The notes below the pieces were generated by a model, which was not told where the DNA came from, made no database searches, and saw only the letters and a list, made by a program, of their open reading frames with translations. A stretch of DNA of 64,000 bases from Zingiber officinale (taxonomy: Eukaryota > Streptophyta > Magnoliopsida > Zingiberales > Zingiberaceae), in NCBI RefSeq assembly GCF_018446385.1, contig NC_055991.1, positions 120,075,794 through 120,139,793 of the forward strand, written 5' to 3'. Both the position numbers and the translations under genes were made by a program. Position 1 is the stretch's first letter; every line of letters starts with the position of its first letter. Shown piece by piece: positions 49,050 to 59,996 of the stretch.

Positions 49050-50087
49050 CCCAGCAGGGGTGTGCTGAAAGAAGAGGAGAACAATTATACTTAAGGTTTA
49101 GTTAGGGTGTATTAATCACTTAATATAAATAGGGAAATAAAGTGGAGAGTTGTTATTTTTTATCGGCAATTCTCTTCTCCCTCACCCTCACCCGACGCCG
49201 CCCCTCTTCTCCTCATCCTCTCGGCGCACAAGCCCAAGAGACCTAGGGTTCCATCCCTAGGATCGTAGGAGGACCTTCCGACGACAACTCCGGCACGAGG
49301 ACGTTCCTCTCTGCGAGAAGAACGCATAGACGTAGGAAGATCGTGGAAACAATCTTCTTCTCCGGAAACCTAGCGATCGGATTGTAAGGAAAGTTATCGT
49401 AGGATGTAAGTAACCCCTCACCTACAGTATAAGTATCTATTCACATGCTTTTATGGTCCTAGTTTGCTTTTATGTTCTTAGTTTAGTCATATGCAGAATT
49501 AGAGCACACCAAGTGCTCGATAAAATGCCTAGAACAGTTAAATGCTACAGTAAGCATTTTAATAGCTCAGTTAAATGCCCTAGATGCATTTTAATTAGTA
49601 TATATATAGCTTTGCTTCAGTGATATGGGACAACGTTCCAATGGGTGGGCTCTCATAGTCACCTCTAGGTTCAGATAACCTAGCTCTAGGTTCAGATAAC
49701 CTAGTAAAAGCCAGTTATGATAAATCAGTTTATAAACAGTATTTTACTTTATCAGTGGCACTGTACTGGACTTCAATTGTCCTTGGGTTGGGCTCCCATA
49801 GTCGTCCCTAGGTTTAGATAACCTAGTACCCTACTAGATTCGGGACTTGCTACCTCGGGCCTAGTTAGGGATGCGCGTATAGCAAGTACAGTTGCCGGGT
49901 CCATCAGCAGCATGTTTAGTATTTTTATCTACTTATAAAAATAGTTTTCAACTTCACACTCAGATATGTGAACACAGCTTAGCTTCAGTTTAGTTTCCTT
50001 ATTGCTATAACAATTAGCTTAGCTTATGTATCGATTTAGTTAGCTTGTTGATACAATGGATAACTTTTGTTCAGTATTTGTTAGTAT

Positions 50088-51810
50088 TGTTGGGATCTCT
50101 TCGTACGGCTAGAGAGGGGGGGTGTGAATAGCCGCCCCAAATCGCTCGTTTCTTCCTACAATTCGTTAGCGCAGCGGAAAAATAAACTAGAAACGAAAGG
50201 AAGAATATCAAACCTTAACACAGCGATGTACGAAGTTCGGAGATGATGCTCCTACTCCTCGGCGTGTCCGTAAGGTGGACGAACCCAATCAATCCGTCGG
50301 TGGATGAGTCCCCGGAAAACCGGCTAATAAAAACTCCTTCTGGGTGGAGAAACCTCACCACACTTGTTTGCAACAGCAAACAGGAGTACAAGTACAAAGA
50401 ATAAGCAAGAAATACAATAAGAATACACAAGCACTCTACCAATCTTGCTTTCTCGTCGACTGGAGTCCGGATGAAACAGCAGCTTCAAAAACCCTAACAG
50501 CAGCAGCTGTTCCAGTCGGGGAAGCTCACGCGAAGCTTTCGGAAGGAACTCAAACAGAGCTCTTATCACAGCCCACAAATCTTCAGCAGAAGAGAAGAAA
50601 GAAGAGCGAGCTAGCACAGAAGATGCCCTCGATCCTTTATACCTGTGAAGAAGAAACAGCGAAGAAACTAGCCGTTGCGTCGCAACGGCTAGAACCCTGA
50701 TCGGTCTGTGGACCGATCAGGGAAGAAGCCTTCGCTTCTGTTCCGTCCCTGATCGGTCCATGGACCGATCAGGGAACCTCCTGATCGGTCCACAGACCGA
50801 TCAGGGAACTTCCTGATCGGTCTGGGGACCGATCAGGCTTTGCTCGCTCCTGTTCGGCTTCTGATCGACTCCTGATCGGTCACCAGACCGATCAGTTATC
50901 ACACAGTATGCTACTGATGTGTTACTGATCGGTCACCAGACCGATCAGAATATTCGCGGTATCACTGGATCGATCACCAGATCGATCCAGCTCATGGTTT
51001 TCGCCCAAACCAAGTCCGAACCAACATCCGGTCAATCTTGACCTGTTGGTACATTATGCCTAGCATCTGGTCACTCCCTTGACCTGCTAGCACTCCCACT
51101 AAGTGTCCGGTCAATCCTTTGACCCACTTAGACTTTTCTCTCCACAAGTATCCGGTCACCCTGACCTACTTGACTTCCCATCACCGGATGTCCGATCACC
51201 CTTGATCCATCTGGATTTTCCTGCCCGGCTTCACTCACTGTGACTTTCACCTAGCTTCACTCACTAGGGTTTTCACACCGCCTAACATCCCGCCAGGACT
51301 TTCCCACCGCCCGCTTCACCACCGGACTTTCCACATTGCCTAACATCCCAGTTAGGACTTTCCCACCGCCCGCTTCACTCACCGGACTTTCCACACCGCC
51401 TAACATCCCGCTTAGGACTTTCCCACTGCCAAGCTCCCTGCTTGATTTTCCCTCCAAGCTCCCTGCTTGGACTTTTCCAGTGCCAAGTCTCCATACTTGG
51501 ACTTTTCGCGTGCCAAGCTCCCTGCTTGGACTTTCCCAGTGTCAAGTCTCCATACTTGGACTTTTCAGGTCAACCAGGTCAATCCTTGACCTAGGGTTGG
51601 ACCAATAATCTCCCAACCATCTATTCTTGTCTCACATCAAGAATAGAACTCTCTCACGAGTGTCAAACATCAACATGCAACTCAACTAGATCAACCTTGA
51701 CCTAAGGTTGCACCGATAATCTTCCCAAGTCAAACATCAAAATACAACTCGAGTCAAGTCACCTCGAGTCGGGTCAACCAGGTCAACCTTGACCTAAGGT
51801 TGCACCAACA
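50088..51810 (-). repeat. 3' LTR of D with hairpin array
   Basis: It is 1723 bp. Element-orientation order: start TGTTGGTGCAACC, a tandem zone rich in AAAGTCC (51,250-51,570), then seven palindromes of the type TGATCGGTC-4 nt-GACCGATCA (50,695-50,990), a perfect inverted repeat at 50,670-50,690, a TATA box TATAAAGG at 50,641-50,634, and an end reading AGAGATCCCAACA. Confidence 0.93.
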
Positions 51811-51820
51811 ATCTCCCCCT

Positions 51821-53714
51821 TTTTGATGTTTGACAAAACCCATAATCAAGTTAGGTTAACCTGATAACCTAACTTAGGTTTTCCAACCATCTTCCAATGT
51901 CCAATGTTCTTTCCTTGAACATTCTCTGGACATTCTCCCCTTAGGTTAACCCGATAACCTAACTTGGGTTCTCCAATAATTCTCCCCCTTTTTGACACAC
52001 ATCAAAAAGAATTCCAATGTTCTTTTCTTGAACATTCCTTGACATTCTTCCCCTAGCTTAGGTTAACCCGATAACCTAACTTGGGTTCTCCAATAACTCT
52101 CCAATGAACACTCTCCCCTTTTTGACACACATCAAAAAGAAAAAGGAGGGTATCAAGGTCAAGAGTTTCTTCCTAATGAAAGTCTCATACCTTTCATTGA
52201 AACTCTTAATTTCCCCCTTGATACTAAACTCAACAATCAACTTAGTGATAATCCCATATCACTAATCCTCAAAAGTCTTAAGGAGTAAAAACTTCCCCTA
52301 AAAGTCAACTCCCCCTTGACAATTAGGTAAAAACTCCCCCTAAAGGTCAACTCCCCCTTGACCATTGCACCAACAATGTCTTGGAGAATTTCAAACCTTT
52401 AGAAATCCAAAAACACCACTTCCATAACTGAAATTTCAGACAACAGCTGAAAAATCAGAAATTCGGCACGCCCTGATCGGTCCCCAGACCGATCAGCCCT
52501 TCACCAGATCGCACTCGTGCTACTGGAACTCACTGGATCGGTCCTGGATCGGTCCGCAGACCGATCAGATCTTCCCTGGATCGGTCCCCGGACCGATCCA
52601 GCCACTGAAATCAGAACTTCTGATTTCCCCTTCCGGAAAATCAGAAACTCCTAATAAATTCAAGAAAATTCCAAAAATTACGAAACTTTGAGGATACATT
52701 CCTCATATCATACACTATCATGGAAAAATAGTTTTCTATGAAAATAACTTCCATTTTTCAATCTTGATACAAAGTTCAAAAACTTTGAAATAGTTCAAGT
52801 TTAACTCAACTTTGTATCACAATGTTCAATGATGAATGCAATCACTAGGAAAGCTTCATCAAGGTTTTTCAAATCAATTTTGAAATGATTTTAAACCCTT
52901 TAATTTAGGATCATAATCTTAGGACTATATGTACATGACTTGTACACAAGTTTTCCCTATGATCCTCCATTTCTTGAATTAGGCTCATCTAGGTACAAGA
53001 ACTATGCACCTTGATCCTAATTCATGATCCTAATATCTCACACACATCTAAAGTGTATCAAACACATCCATGGCAATTTTGATGTGAGATATGGGTTTAG
53101 GTATCTTAGACTAAGGTCTCATGCATTTTCTAAACACAAATTTGATCTCAATATCAAAATGTGTTTTTCATCCTTAAATCAATTCAATTGATTATTAATG
53201 CAAGAAATGATGACATGACATAAAATGATATCATACATAATAACATGTGCCAATGTCATGATGTCATGGCATAAAGTATGAAACTTAAATAAAACATGAC
53301 ATATAAATAACCTAAGCATTATCATGACATTTTAAATGATCATAAAATAAATATGATGTCATGACATGACATATGACAAACAATATATGGCAAATAGCAC
53401 ATAAAGGTATAGAAAATACCTAATTCTAGCCTTAGTTTTCATTTTTGATAATTTTGACCATTTTGCCATAATTTCTATATTCCTAAGTGTAATAGACCTA
53501 AAATCATATCCTCAAGACTTTTAGATCACTATGTGCCAACTAGATTGATTCTAGAAAATTCCTCAAATGTGGTTGGCACATTCTAATCACCTTAGGAATA
53601 ATATTCACTTTCATTTTCAAGGCTTGATTGCACCTTGAAAATTCCTAAAGTGCCACCTTTTGCCATGATTAGGTTAACTATCTATTCAAGTAAGGTTGGC
53701 ACACCCTAACTCAT
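51821..53714 (-). other. Non-coding interior of D
   Basis: This is where pol would lie in an autonomous relative. It holds short repeats of CTCCCCCTTTTTGACACACATC and TAACCTAACTTGGGTT-type words (51,830-52,140), the extra palindromes near 52,500, and AT-rich sequence. No pol motif was found in any frame. Confidence 0.75.
52460..52615. repeat. Extra GATCGGTC palindromes in the D interior
   Basis: CTGATCGGTCCCC-AGACCGATCAG, a GGATCGGTC/GACCGATC pair and CTGGATCGGTCC-CCGGACCGATCC (hyphens added for reading) occur within 150 bp. They have the same arms as the LTR palindromes, outside the LTR. Confidence 0.85.
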
Positions 53715-55181
53715 CTAGCGTGATGAAATCACGCTCCTAGGAACCCAATACCTATTGGAGCTCATTGGGTTCACTAAGTATTCACTAGGGATGACTTCCC
53801 TAGCAACCCTTCTAATGACCCTCCTAGGCTTTGAAGCCTTGGTCATTTGGGACTCATCAAGATCAACTCTAGGGGTGACTCCCCTTGTGACCTTGGTGAT
53901 GGTCTTCCTAGCCCTAGATTTTGTTCCATAATCGAATGGAACATTATGATAAGTGGGCTTGACCACTTAGGACTTAGGTTTGTGACCCAAACCTTTCTTG
54001 TCCTTGGACATTGGTTTTTGACCCTTAAACCCTAGAGTCAAATCCCCAAGAGCCTTTTCTAGAGAGTCAAGTCTTGACCTCAAGACTTGATTTTCTTTCT
54101 CTAATACCTCAAGTTTTAATTTATCATTTTTCTTTGAGGTATTCCTAAGCATATGTCTAGATGATTTGGGATTTCTACCTAGATTTTCCTTAGCCTTAGA
54201 TAAGTTAATTCTAGGGTTGGCTTTCCTAGTGTTATCCTTATCTAGGCTCACATGTTTGGCACCTAAGCATGTGTATCGATTTCTATAATTAACATGATTA
54301 TCATTCTTGACAATAGCAATAAGGCTACTAGCATGCATCCTACTAGAATTGCAAGAATGTGCCTTAGAGATTACCTTAGGGTTTGCCCTAGCTCCCCCTA
54401 TACATGTGCTCGATCTCTTGTCCTTGTGAGATTGCCTCCCTCTCGGACATTGGCTCCAATAATGTCCCCTTCGCTTGCATTGGAAGCACACCACGTGCTC
54501 CTTGCCCTTGCGTGTTGGGACTCCGGCTTCCTTGACCTTTGGTGCCGGTGGAGTCTTTCTAACCCTCTTTGGACATTTACTCTTGTAATGTCCATACTCC
54601 CTACACTCAAAGCACATTATGTGTAATTTATTTGAAATTGAAATGCTTGAGTTACCTAGGGTTGAGGTGGGATGTATGCTTTCTTCTTCATCCCTTCCGG
54701 AGATAGAAGCTTCTTCCTCTTGCTCCATTCTTGAAGAAGAACTCTCCTCCTCTTCTTCCTTAGATGTTGAGTAGCCCTCAACTTCTAATTCCTCTTCTCC
54801 ATGATGTGAGCTACTTGGCTCACTTGACTCCTCTTCATGGCTTGAAGTGGAGTTCCCCTCATGGAACTTAGCCAAGTTATTCCACAACTCCTTGGCATTG
54901 TTGTATCCATCTATCCTACACAATATATCGTTAGGTAATGAGAATTCAAATATTTTCATTACCTCGTCGTTGATTGTGGATTGGTGGATTTGCTCCTTCG
55001 TCCACTTCTTCTTCTCAAGAGGTTTTCCTTCTTTATCCATCGGAGGAGTGAAACCTAATTGTACACAAGTCCAATTTTCAATGTTAGTCATAAGGAAATA
55101 CTTCATCCTTACCTTCCAATACGCGAAGTCATCGCGATCGTAGAAGGGTGGAATGGTGATGTCTTCTCCGAGTTGATCCAT
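53715..55181 (-). pseudogene. D gag with two zinc knuckles (one in-frame stop)
   Basis: It starts MDQLGEDITIPPFYDRDDFA with the copia gag core (KVRMKYFLMTNIENW, AKELWNNLAKFHEG). An acidic Ser/Glu-rich linker follows, then two CCHC knuckles CFECREYGHYKSKC and CFQCKRRGHYWSQC, a basic region and a coiled-coil-prone segment ENQVLRSRLDSLEKAL. A TAA at 53,967-53,969 (context GHKPKS*VVKPTYHN) interrupts the frame, which then stays open to 53,715 and ends in the conserved NRYWVPRS. Without that codon the product would be about 488 residues. This is the best preserved gag of the three non-autonomous elements. No protease, integrase or RT follows. Confidence 0.9.
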
Positions 55182-55243
55182 CTCTAGCTTGTGCTCCCTC
55201 GGGTGTTAATCCGATGAAGAGCAAACCTTGCTCTGATACCACT

Positions 55244-57003
55244 TGTTGGGATCTCTTCGTACGGCTAGAGAGGGGAGGTGTGAATAGCCGCCCCAAATTG
55301 CTCGTTTCTTCCTACAATTCGTTAGCGCAGCGGAAAAATAAACTAGAAACGAAAGGAAGAATATCAAACCTTAACACAGCGATGTACGAGGTTCGGAGAT
55401 GATGCTCCTACTCCTCGGCGTGTCCGTAAGGTGGACGAACCCAATCAATCCGTCGGTGGATGAGTCCCCGGAAAACCGGCTAATAAAAACTCCTTCTGGG
55501 TGGAGAAACCTCGCCACACTTGTTTGCAACAGCAAACAGGAGTACAAGTACAAAGAATAAGCAAGAAATACAATAAGAATACACAAGCACTCTACCAATC
55601 TTGCTTTCTCGTCGACTGGAGTCCGGATGAAACAGCAGCTTCAAAAACCCTAACAGCAGCAGCTGTTCCAGTCGGGGAAGCTCACGTGAAGCTTTCGGAA
55701 GGAACTCAAACAGAGCTCTTATCACAGCCCACAAATCTTCAGCAGAAGAGAAGAAAGAAGAGCTAGCTAGCACCGAAGATGCCCTCGATCCTTTATACCT
55801 GTGAAGAAGAAACAGCGAAGAAACTAGCCGTTGCGTCGCAACGGCTAGAACCCTGATCGGTCTGTGGACCGATCAGGGAAGAAGCCTTCGCTTCTGTTCC
55901 GTCCCTGATCGGTCCACAGACCGATCAGGGAACTTCCTGATCGGTCTGGGGACCGATCAGGAGGCTGATCGGTCCCCGACCGATCAGCCCTCTGCGCCCG
56001 CCTGCTCGGCTTCGACGACCGATCGATCACCGATCGATCAGTTATCACACAAGATGCTATCGATATGCACGATCGGTCACCGCATCGATCGAATATTCAG
56101 ATCACCGGATCGATCACCGATCGATCCACTCATGATTTTCGCCCAAACCAAGTCCAAACCAACATCCGTCAATCTTGACTGTTGGTACATTGCGCCTAGC
56201 ATCCGGTCACCCTTGACCGGCTAGGACTCCCCAAGTGTCCGGTCAACCTTTGACCCACTTAGACTTTTCTCTCCGTACCAAGTATCCGGTCACTCCCTTG
56301 ACCTACTTGATTTCCCATCACCGGATGTCCGATCACCCTTGATCCATCCGGATTTTCCCTCGCCCGGCTTCACTCACTGGACTTTCACCTAGCTTCACTC
56401 ACTAGGGTTTTCACACCGCCTAACATCCCAGTTAGGACTTTCTCACCGCCTGCTTCACTCACCGGGACTTTCCACACCGCCTAACATCCCGCAGGACTTT
56501 CCCACCGCCTCGCTTCACTCACTGTGACTTTCCACACCGCCTAACATCCCAGCTAGGACTTCCCACCGCTCGGCTTCACTCACTAGGACTTTCCACACCG
56601 CCTAACATCCCAGTAGGACTTTCCCACTTGCCAAGCTCCCCGCTTGACTTTTCCCGCCAAGCTCCCTCGCTTGACTTTTTCCCAAGTCTCCATACTTGAC
56701 TTTTCGCGTGCCAAGCTCCCTGGACTTTCTCCTGCCAAGTCTCCATACTTGGACTTTTCAGGTCAACCAGGTCAATCCTTGACCTAGGGTTGGACCAATA
56801 ATCTCCCAACCATCTATTCTTGTCTCACATCAAGAATAGAACTCTCTCACGAGTGTCAAACATCAACATGCAACTCAACTAGGTCAACCTTGACCTAAGG
56901 TTGCACCGACAATCTTCCCAAGTCAAACATCAAAATACAACTCGAGTCAAGTCACCTCGAGTCGGGTCAACCAGGTCAACCTTGACCTAAGGTTGCACCA
57001 ACA
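55244..57003 (-). repeat. 5' LTR of D
   Basis: It is 1760 bp, the partner of the 3' LTR. The palindrome array (55,852-56,130) has lost one unit and several others are eroded by small deletions, while the AAAGTCC zone is longer by about one unit. Confidence 0.92.
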
Positions 57004-57494
57004 AGTATGACTTACATGTCTATATGTGATGTTTTAGCATTTTCAGCATTATCATTGGCATGTATTTCGAATAGCATCTTTTGAAAGCATGATTTCTTCG
57101 AATGCATGTTTTTGTGAGGTAGATGGTTCCTTACTAAGTTCCCAAGCTTATAGTTTCTTTTTCCTTATACTGCAGATAAAGGCAAAGGAAAGATAGATTA
57201 GCGGAGATTGGAGGACAATGCGATGTGATGTGTATGCGAAGGAACCTGGAATAAAGACCCTTGGGGAGTAGCCCATTTAAAGACTTTGTATTTCTGTTTT
57301 TAGATACTTTCTTCACTCTTAGGATGTTAAGTATCATGAATTGTGATTCTATGAATTATGTCATGCGTAGACTGTTAGTTGTCTTGCTGATAGATAGTAA
57401 AATATGTATAAAGTCATGTCTAGTAGTATTGTTTCATAGTTTAGTGATTTCTGAAGGTTCTGAATGAGTTTGGGTGGGTTTCTGCTGAAATCAG

Positions 57495-57870
57495 AACCCC
57501 AATCGATCAGCCGATCGATTGAGGAATCCTCAATCAATCAGCCGATCGATTGGGAGAAACTCCCCGTGCATAGAATGCTATTGAATCGATCAGCTGATCG
57601 ATTGAGGAATCCTCGATCGATCAGTCGATCGATTGAGACGCGACTTCCGCGTACAGAGAGTTGTTGAATCGATCAGCTGATCGATTGACCATGGATCGAT
57701 CAGCCGATCGATCGGGAACTTACTTCCTGCGAACAGAGAGCCTATGAATCGATCATCGGATTGATTGGTCAGGCTGGATCGATCAGCCGATCGATCCAGA
57801 ATTGATCCCGTGCACAGTAGCCTGTTGAATCGATCAGACCCCTCCAATCGATCAGCCGATCGATTGGAAT
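57495..57870. repeat. Array of about nine ATCGATCAG-CCGATCGAT palindromes in LTR E
   Basis: Palindromes such as CAATCGATCAGCCGATCG, with a matching arm, recur at about 57,500, 57,531, 57,584, 57,614, 57,666, 57,692, 57,746, 57,775 and 57,845. Some have TGGATCGATC or GAATCGATC arms. They are separated by 15-40 bp of varied sequence. Confidence 0.88.
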
Positions 57871-59996
57871 GTCTGATTTCAACTAAAAATGTCTAAGTTC
57901 AGCTTTTTGATCAAATAGAAAGTTAGTCTCCCTTCTTTAGCATATGTACAACTTCAGAAGTGTATTCTGAATATAAATTTCAGATTTTATAGCAAATAGT
58001 GATGAGACTTTAATTAGTTCAGCATTTCCGCACCTGGACATTTATCGATAGTCCAGTTCAGTTTAGCATAATGTAACCCCCGGCCTTACAGCTTAGTTAG
58101 TAGAAGGCGGGTCATTACAATGATCTACCGAGATGAGAACCACCAAAGCTCCTTCTTCTCCTTGCAAGATTCGGCCACCACAAGTACTCCAAAAATAGAT
58201 GTGGTTCAGCCACCACCACCAAGCTCCAAGGGATGATTCCTTTCTCTCCTTCTTCTCCAAGCTAGAATCCGGCCACCTTCAAGCTCCATGAGATTATAAG
58301 GTCCGGCCAATGAAGAAGAAAGAAAGGAAGTAGGAAAAAACAATAGGGCTGGCCACCACCATGGAGGAAAAGAGAGGAAGAAAAATAAAATAGAGTCGTT
58401 CCTTTGAAGGCACCTCTACCTTCTCTTTTATAATCCTCGGCCTTGACAAATAAGGAAAGTTTAATCAAACTTTCTTATTTTCTTTGCCATGAAAAAGAAA
58501 TAATTAATTGATAAAATCAATTTTCTTTTCTCTTATTAAAGTGGTCGGCCACAAAGAATTCTCCATCAAGGAAAGTTTTTATTCACAAGAATTAAAACTT
58601 CCTAATTTGTTTCCGGAAATTTTTAATAAAAATTTCTCTAATAATTTTTCCCTTCAAGGTGGATTATAAAAAGAAATTTTATAAATTAAAATATTTCTTT
58701 TAAACATGTGGATGATTTCCAAAAAGGAAAGTTATTTCTAAAATTAAAATCTCCTTTCAATCTACAAATAAGGAAAGATATTTATTCTTTTCTTAATCTT
58801 TTATAGAAACTTATAAAAGGAAATATTTAATTTTTAAACTCTCTTTTAAATCATGAACATGGTTACAAAAAAGGAAAGTTTTCTTAAAATTAAAATCCAC
58901 CTTTCAATCTACAAATAAGGAAATATTTCAAATCTTTTTTTAATCTTTTGTAGAAAGCTATAAAAAGAAAGATTTAAATTTTAAACTCTCTTTTAAAACC
59001 ATGTTATCCACATAAGAAAAAATTTAAATAAAATCTCTTTTATATTATATGTGGGCGGTCACACCTAGCTTGGACTCCAAGCTAGGGTCGGCCACTAATC
59101 TTGGCTCAATCCTTGGGTCTTGGCCGGCCCTAGCTTGGGTTCCAAGCTAGCTTGGCCAGCCACCAAAGAGTGGGTAAGAAGGTGGGTATAGGTGGGTATA
59201 ATTCTCTACATACAAGAGGCTACGATAGGGACCGAGAGGAGGGATTGGTTTTGGTCTCCCGATGAAAATAAGCTTCCCGTGTTCGTTCCGAACACACAAC
59301 TTAATTTCATCAATAATAATTCATGCCACTAAAGAATTATTATTGAACTACCGCACCAATCCAAATTATATTTTGGGCTCCTTCTTATTATGAGTGTATT
59401 AGTCTTCCTGTGTTTAAGATGTCAAATGTCCACTAATTAAATGAGTTACTGACAACTCACTTAATTAATATCTTAGTCCAAGAGTAGTATCATTTAACCT
59501 CATCATCATGTCAGACTAAGTCCACCTGCAGGATTTAACATGATAATCCTTATGAGCTCCTCTTGGGGTCATTCTCAACCTAGATTACTAGGACACAGTT
59601 TCCTTCTATAATCAACAACATACACTATAAGTAATATCATTTCCCAACTTATCAGGCTTATTGATTTATCGAGCAAAATCTCACCCATTGATAAGTCAAA
59701 GAAATAGATACTAAATATATGTGTTTGTTATTATATTAGGATTAAGAGCACACACTTCCATAATAACTAAGGTCTAGTTCTTTTATCAAGTCAGTATAAA
59801 AAGAACTTACCTAAAATGGTCCTACTCAATACACTTAGAGTGTACTAGTGTAATTTATTAGTCAAGATAAACTAATCCCTAATCACACTACGACTTTATC
59901 GACGGCTTGTTCCTTTCCATCTCGGTCGTGAGTAACTGTTTATAATTTATAAGGAACTGATAATATGATCTTCTGTGTGTGACACCACACACCATA

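Larger units (their letters stand above)
50088..57003 (-). mobile_element. Non-autonomous gag-only retrotransposon D
   Basis: In minus orientation: 5' LTR 55,244-57,003, PBS TGGTATCAGAGCAAGG ending at 55,243, gag 55,181-53,715, a non-coding interior without pol, a purine tract (ATCTCCCCCTTTTT on this strand at 51,811) and 3' LTR 50,088-51,810. A perfect 5-bp duplication AGTAT lies at 50,083-50,087 and 57,004-57,008. It is inserted in LTR E. Confidence 0.95.
48876..58119 (+). mobile_element. Gypsy Del/Tekay-like solo LTR E (interrupted by D)
   Basis: The ends TGTAACGCCCGAAAA and GGGTCATTACA bound 48,876-50,087 plus 57,009-58,119, about 2.3 kb. The flanks ACGAT (48,871-48,875) and ATGAT (58,120-58,124) fit a target duplication with one change. 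A TATA box TAATATAAATAGGG is at 49,121 and is followed by a C-rich leader. No PBS or coding sequence adjoins, so it is a solo LTR. The Del/Tekay assignment rests on the terminal sequence only. Confidence 0.7.
48863..59996 (-). mobile_element. Family B LTR piece B3 (split by E, truncated at both ends)
   Basis: Minus-oriented B LTR sequence lies at about 48,863-48,875 and 58,120-59,996. The short left part GTGGGCAACGAT corresponds to the LTR sequence GTGTGGGTGACGATC. The right part runs through the GGCCGGCC-like and AT-rich zones to CACCACACACCATA. At the left it abuts B2 leader-like sequence, and at the right it abuts an inverted B LTR piece. Confidence 0.7.

Noticed and set aside
50324..50617. 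97-codon minus-strand frame in the D LTR, repeated at 55,480-55,773
   Set aside because: Its ATG lies only about 17 bp after the TATA box, so probably before the transcript start. The two copies are identical merely because they are LTRs, and no domain is recognised.
57461..57850. Frames rich in Ser, Ile and Asp/Arg over the E palindrome array
   Set aside because: They are artefacts of the GATCGATC repeats on both strands and have no start context or domain.
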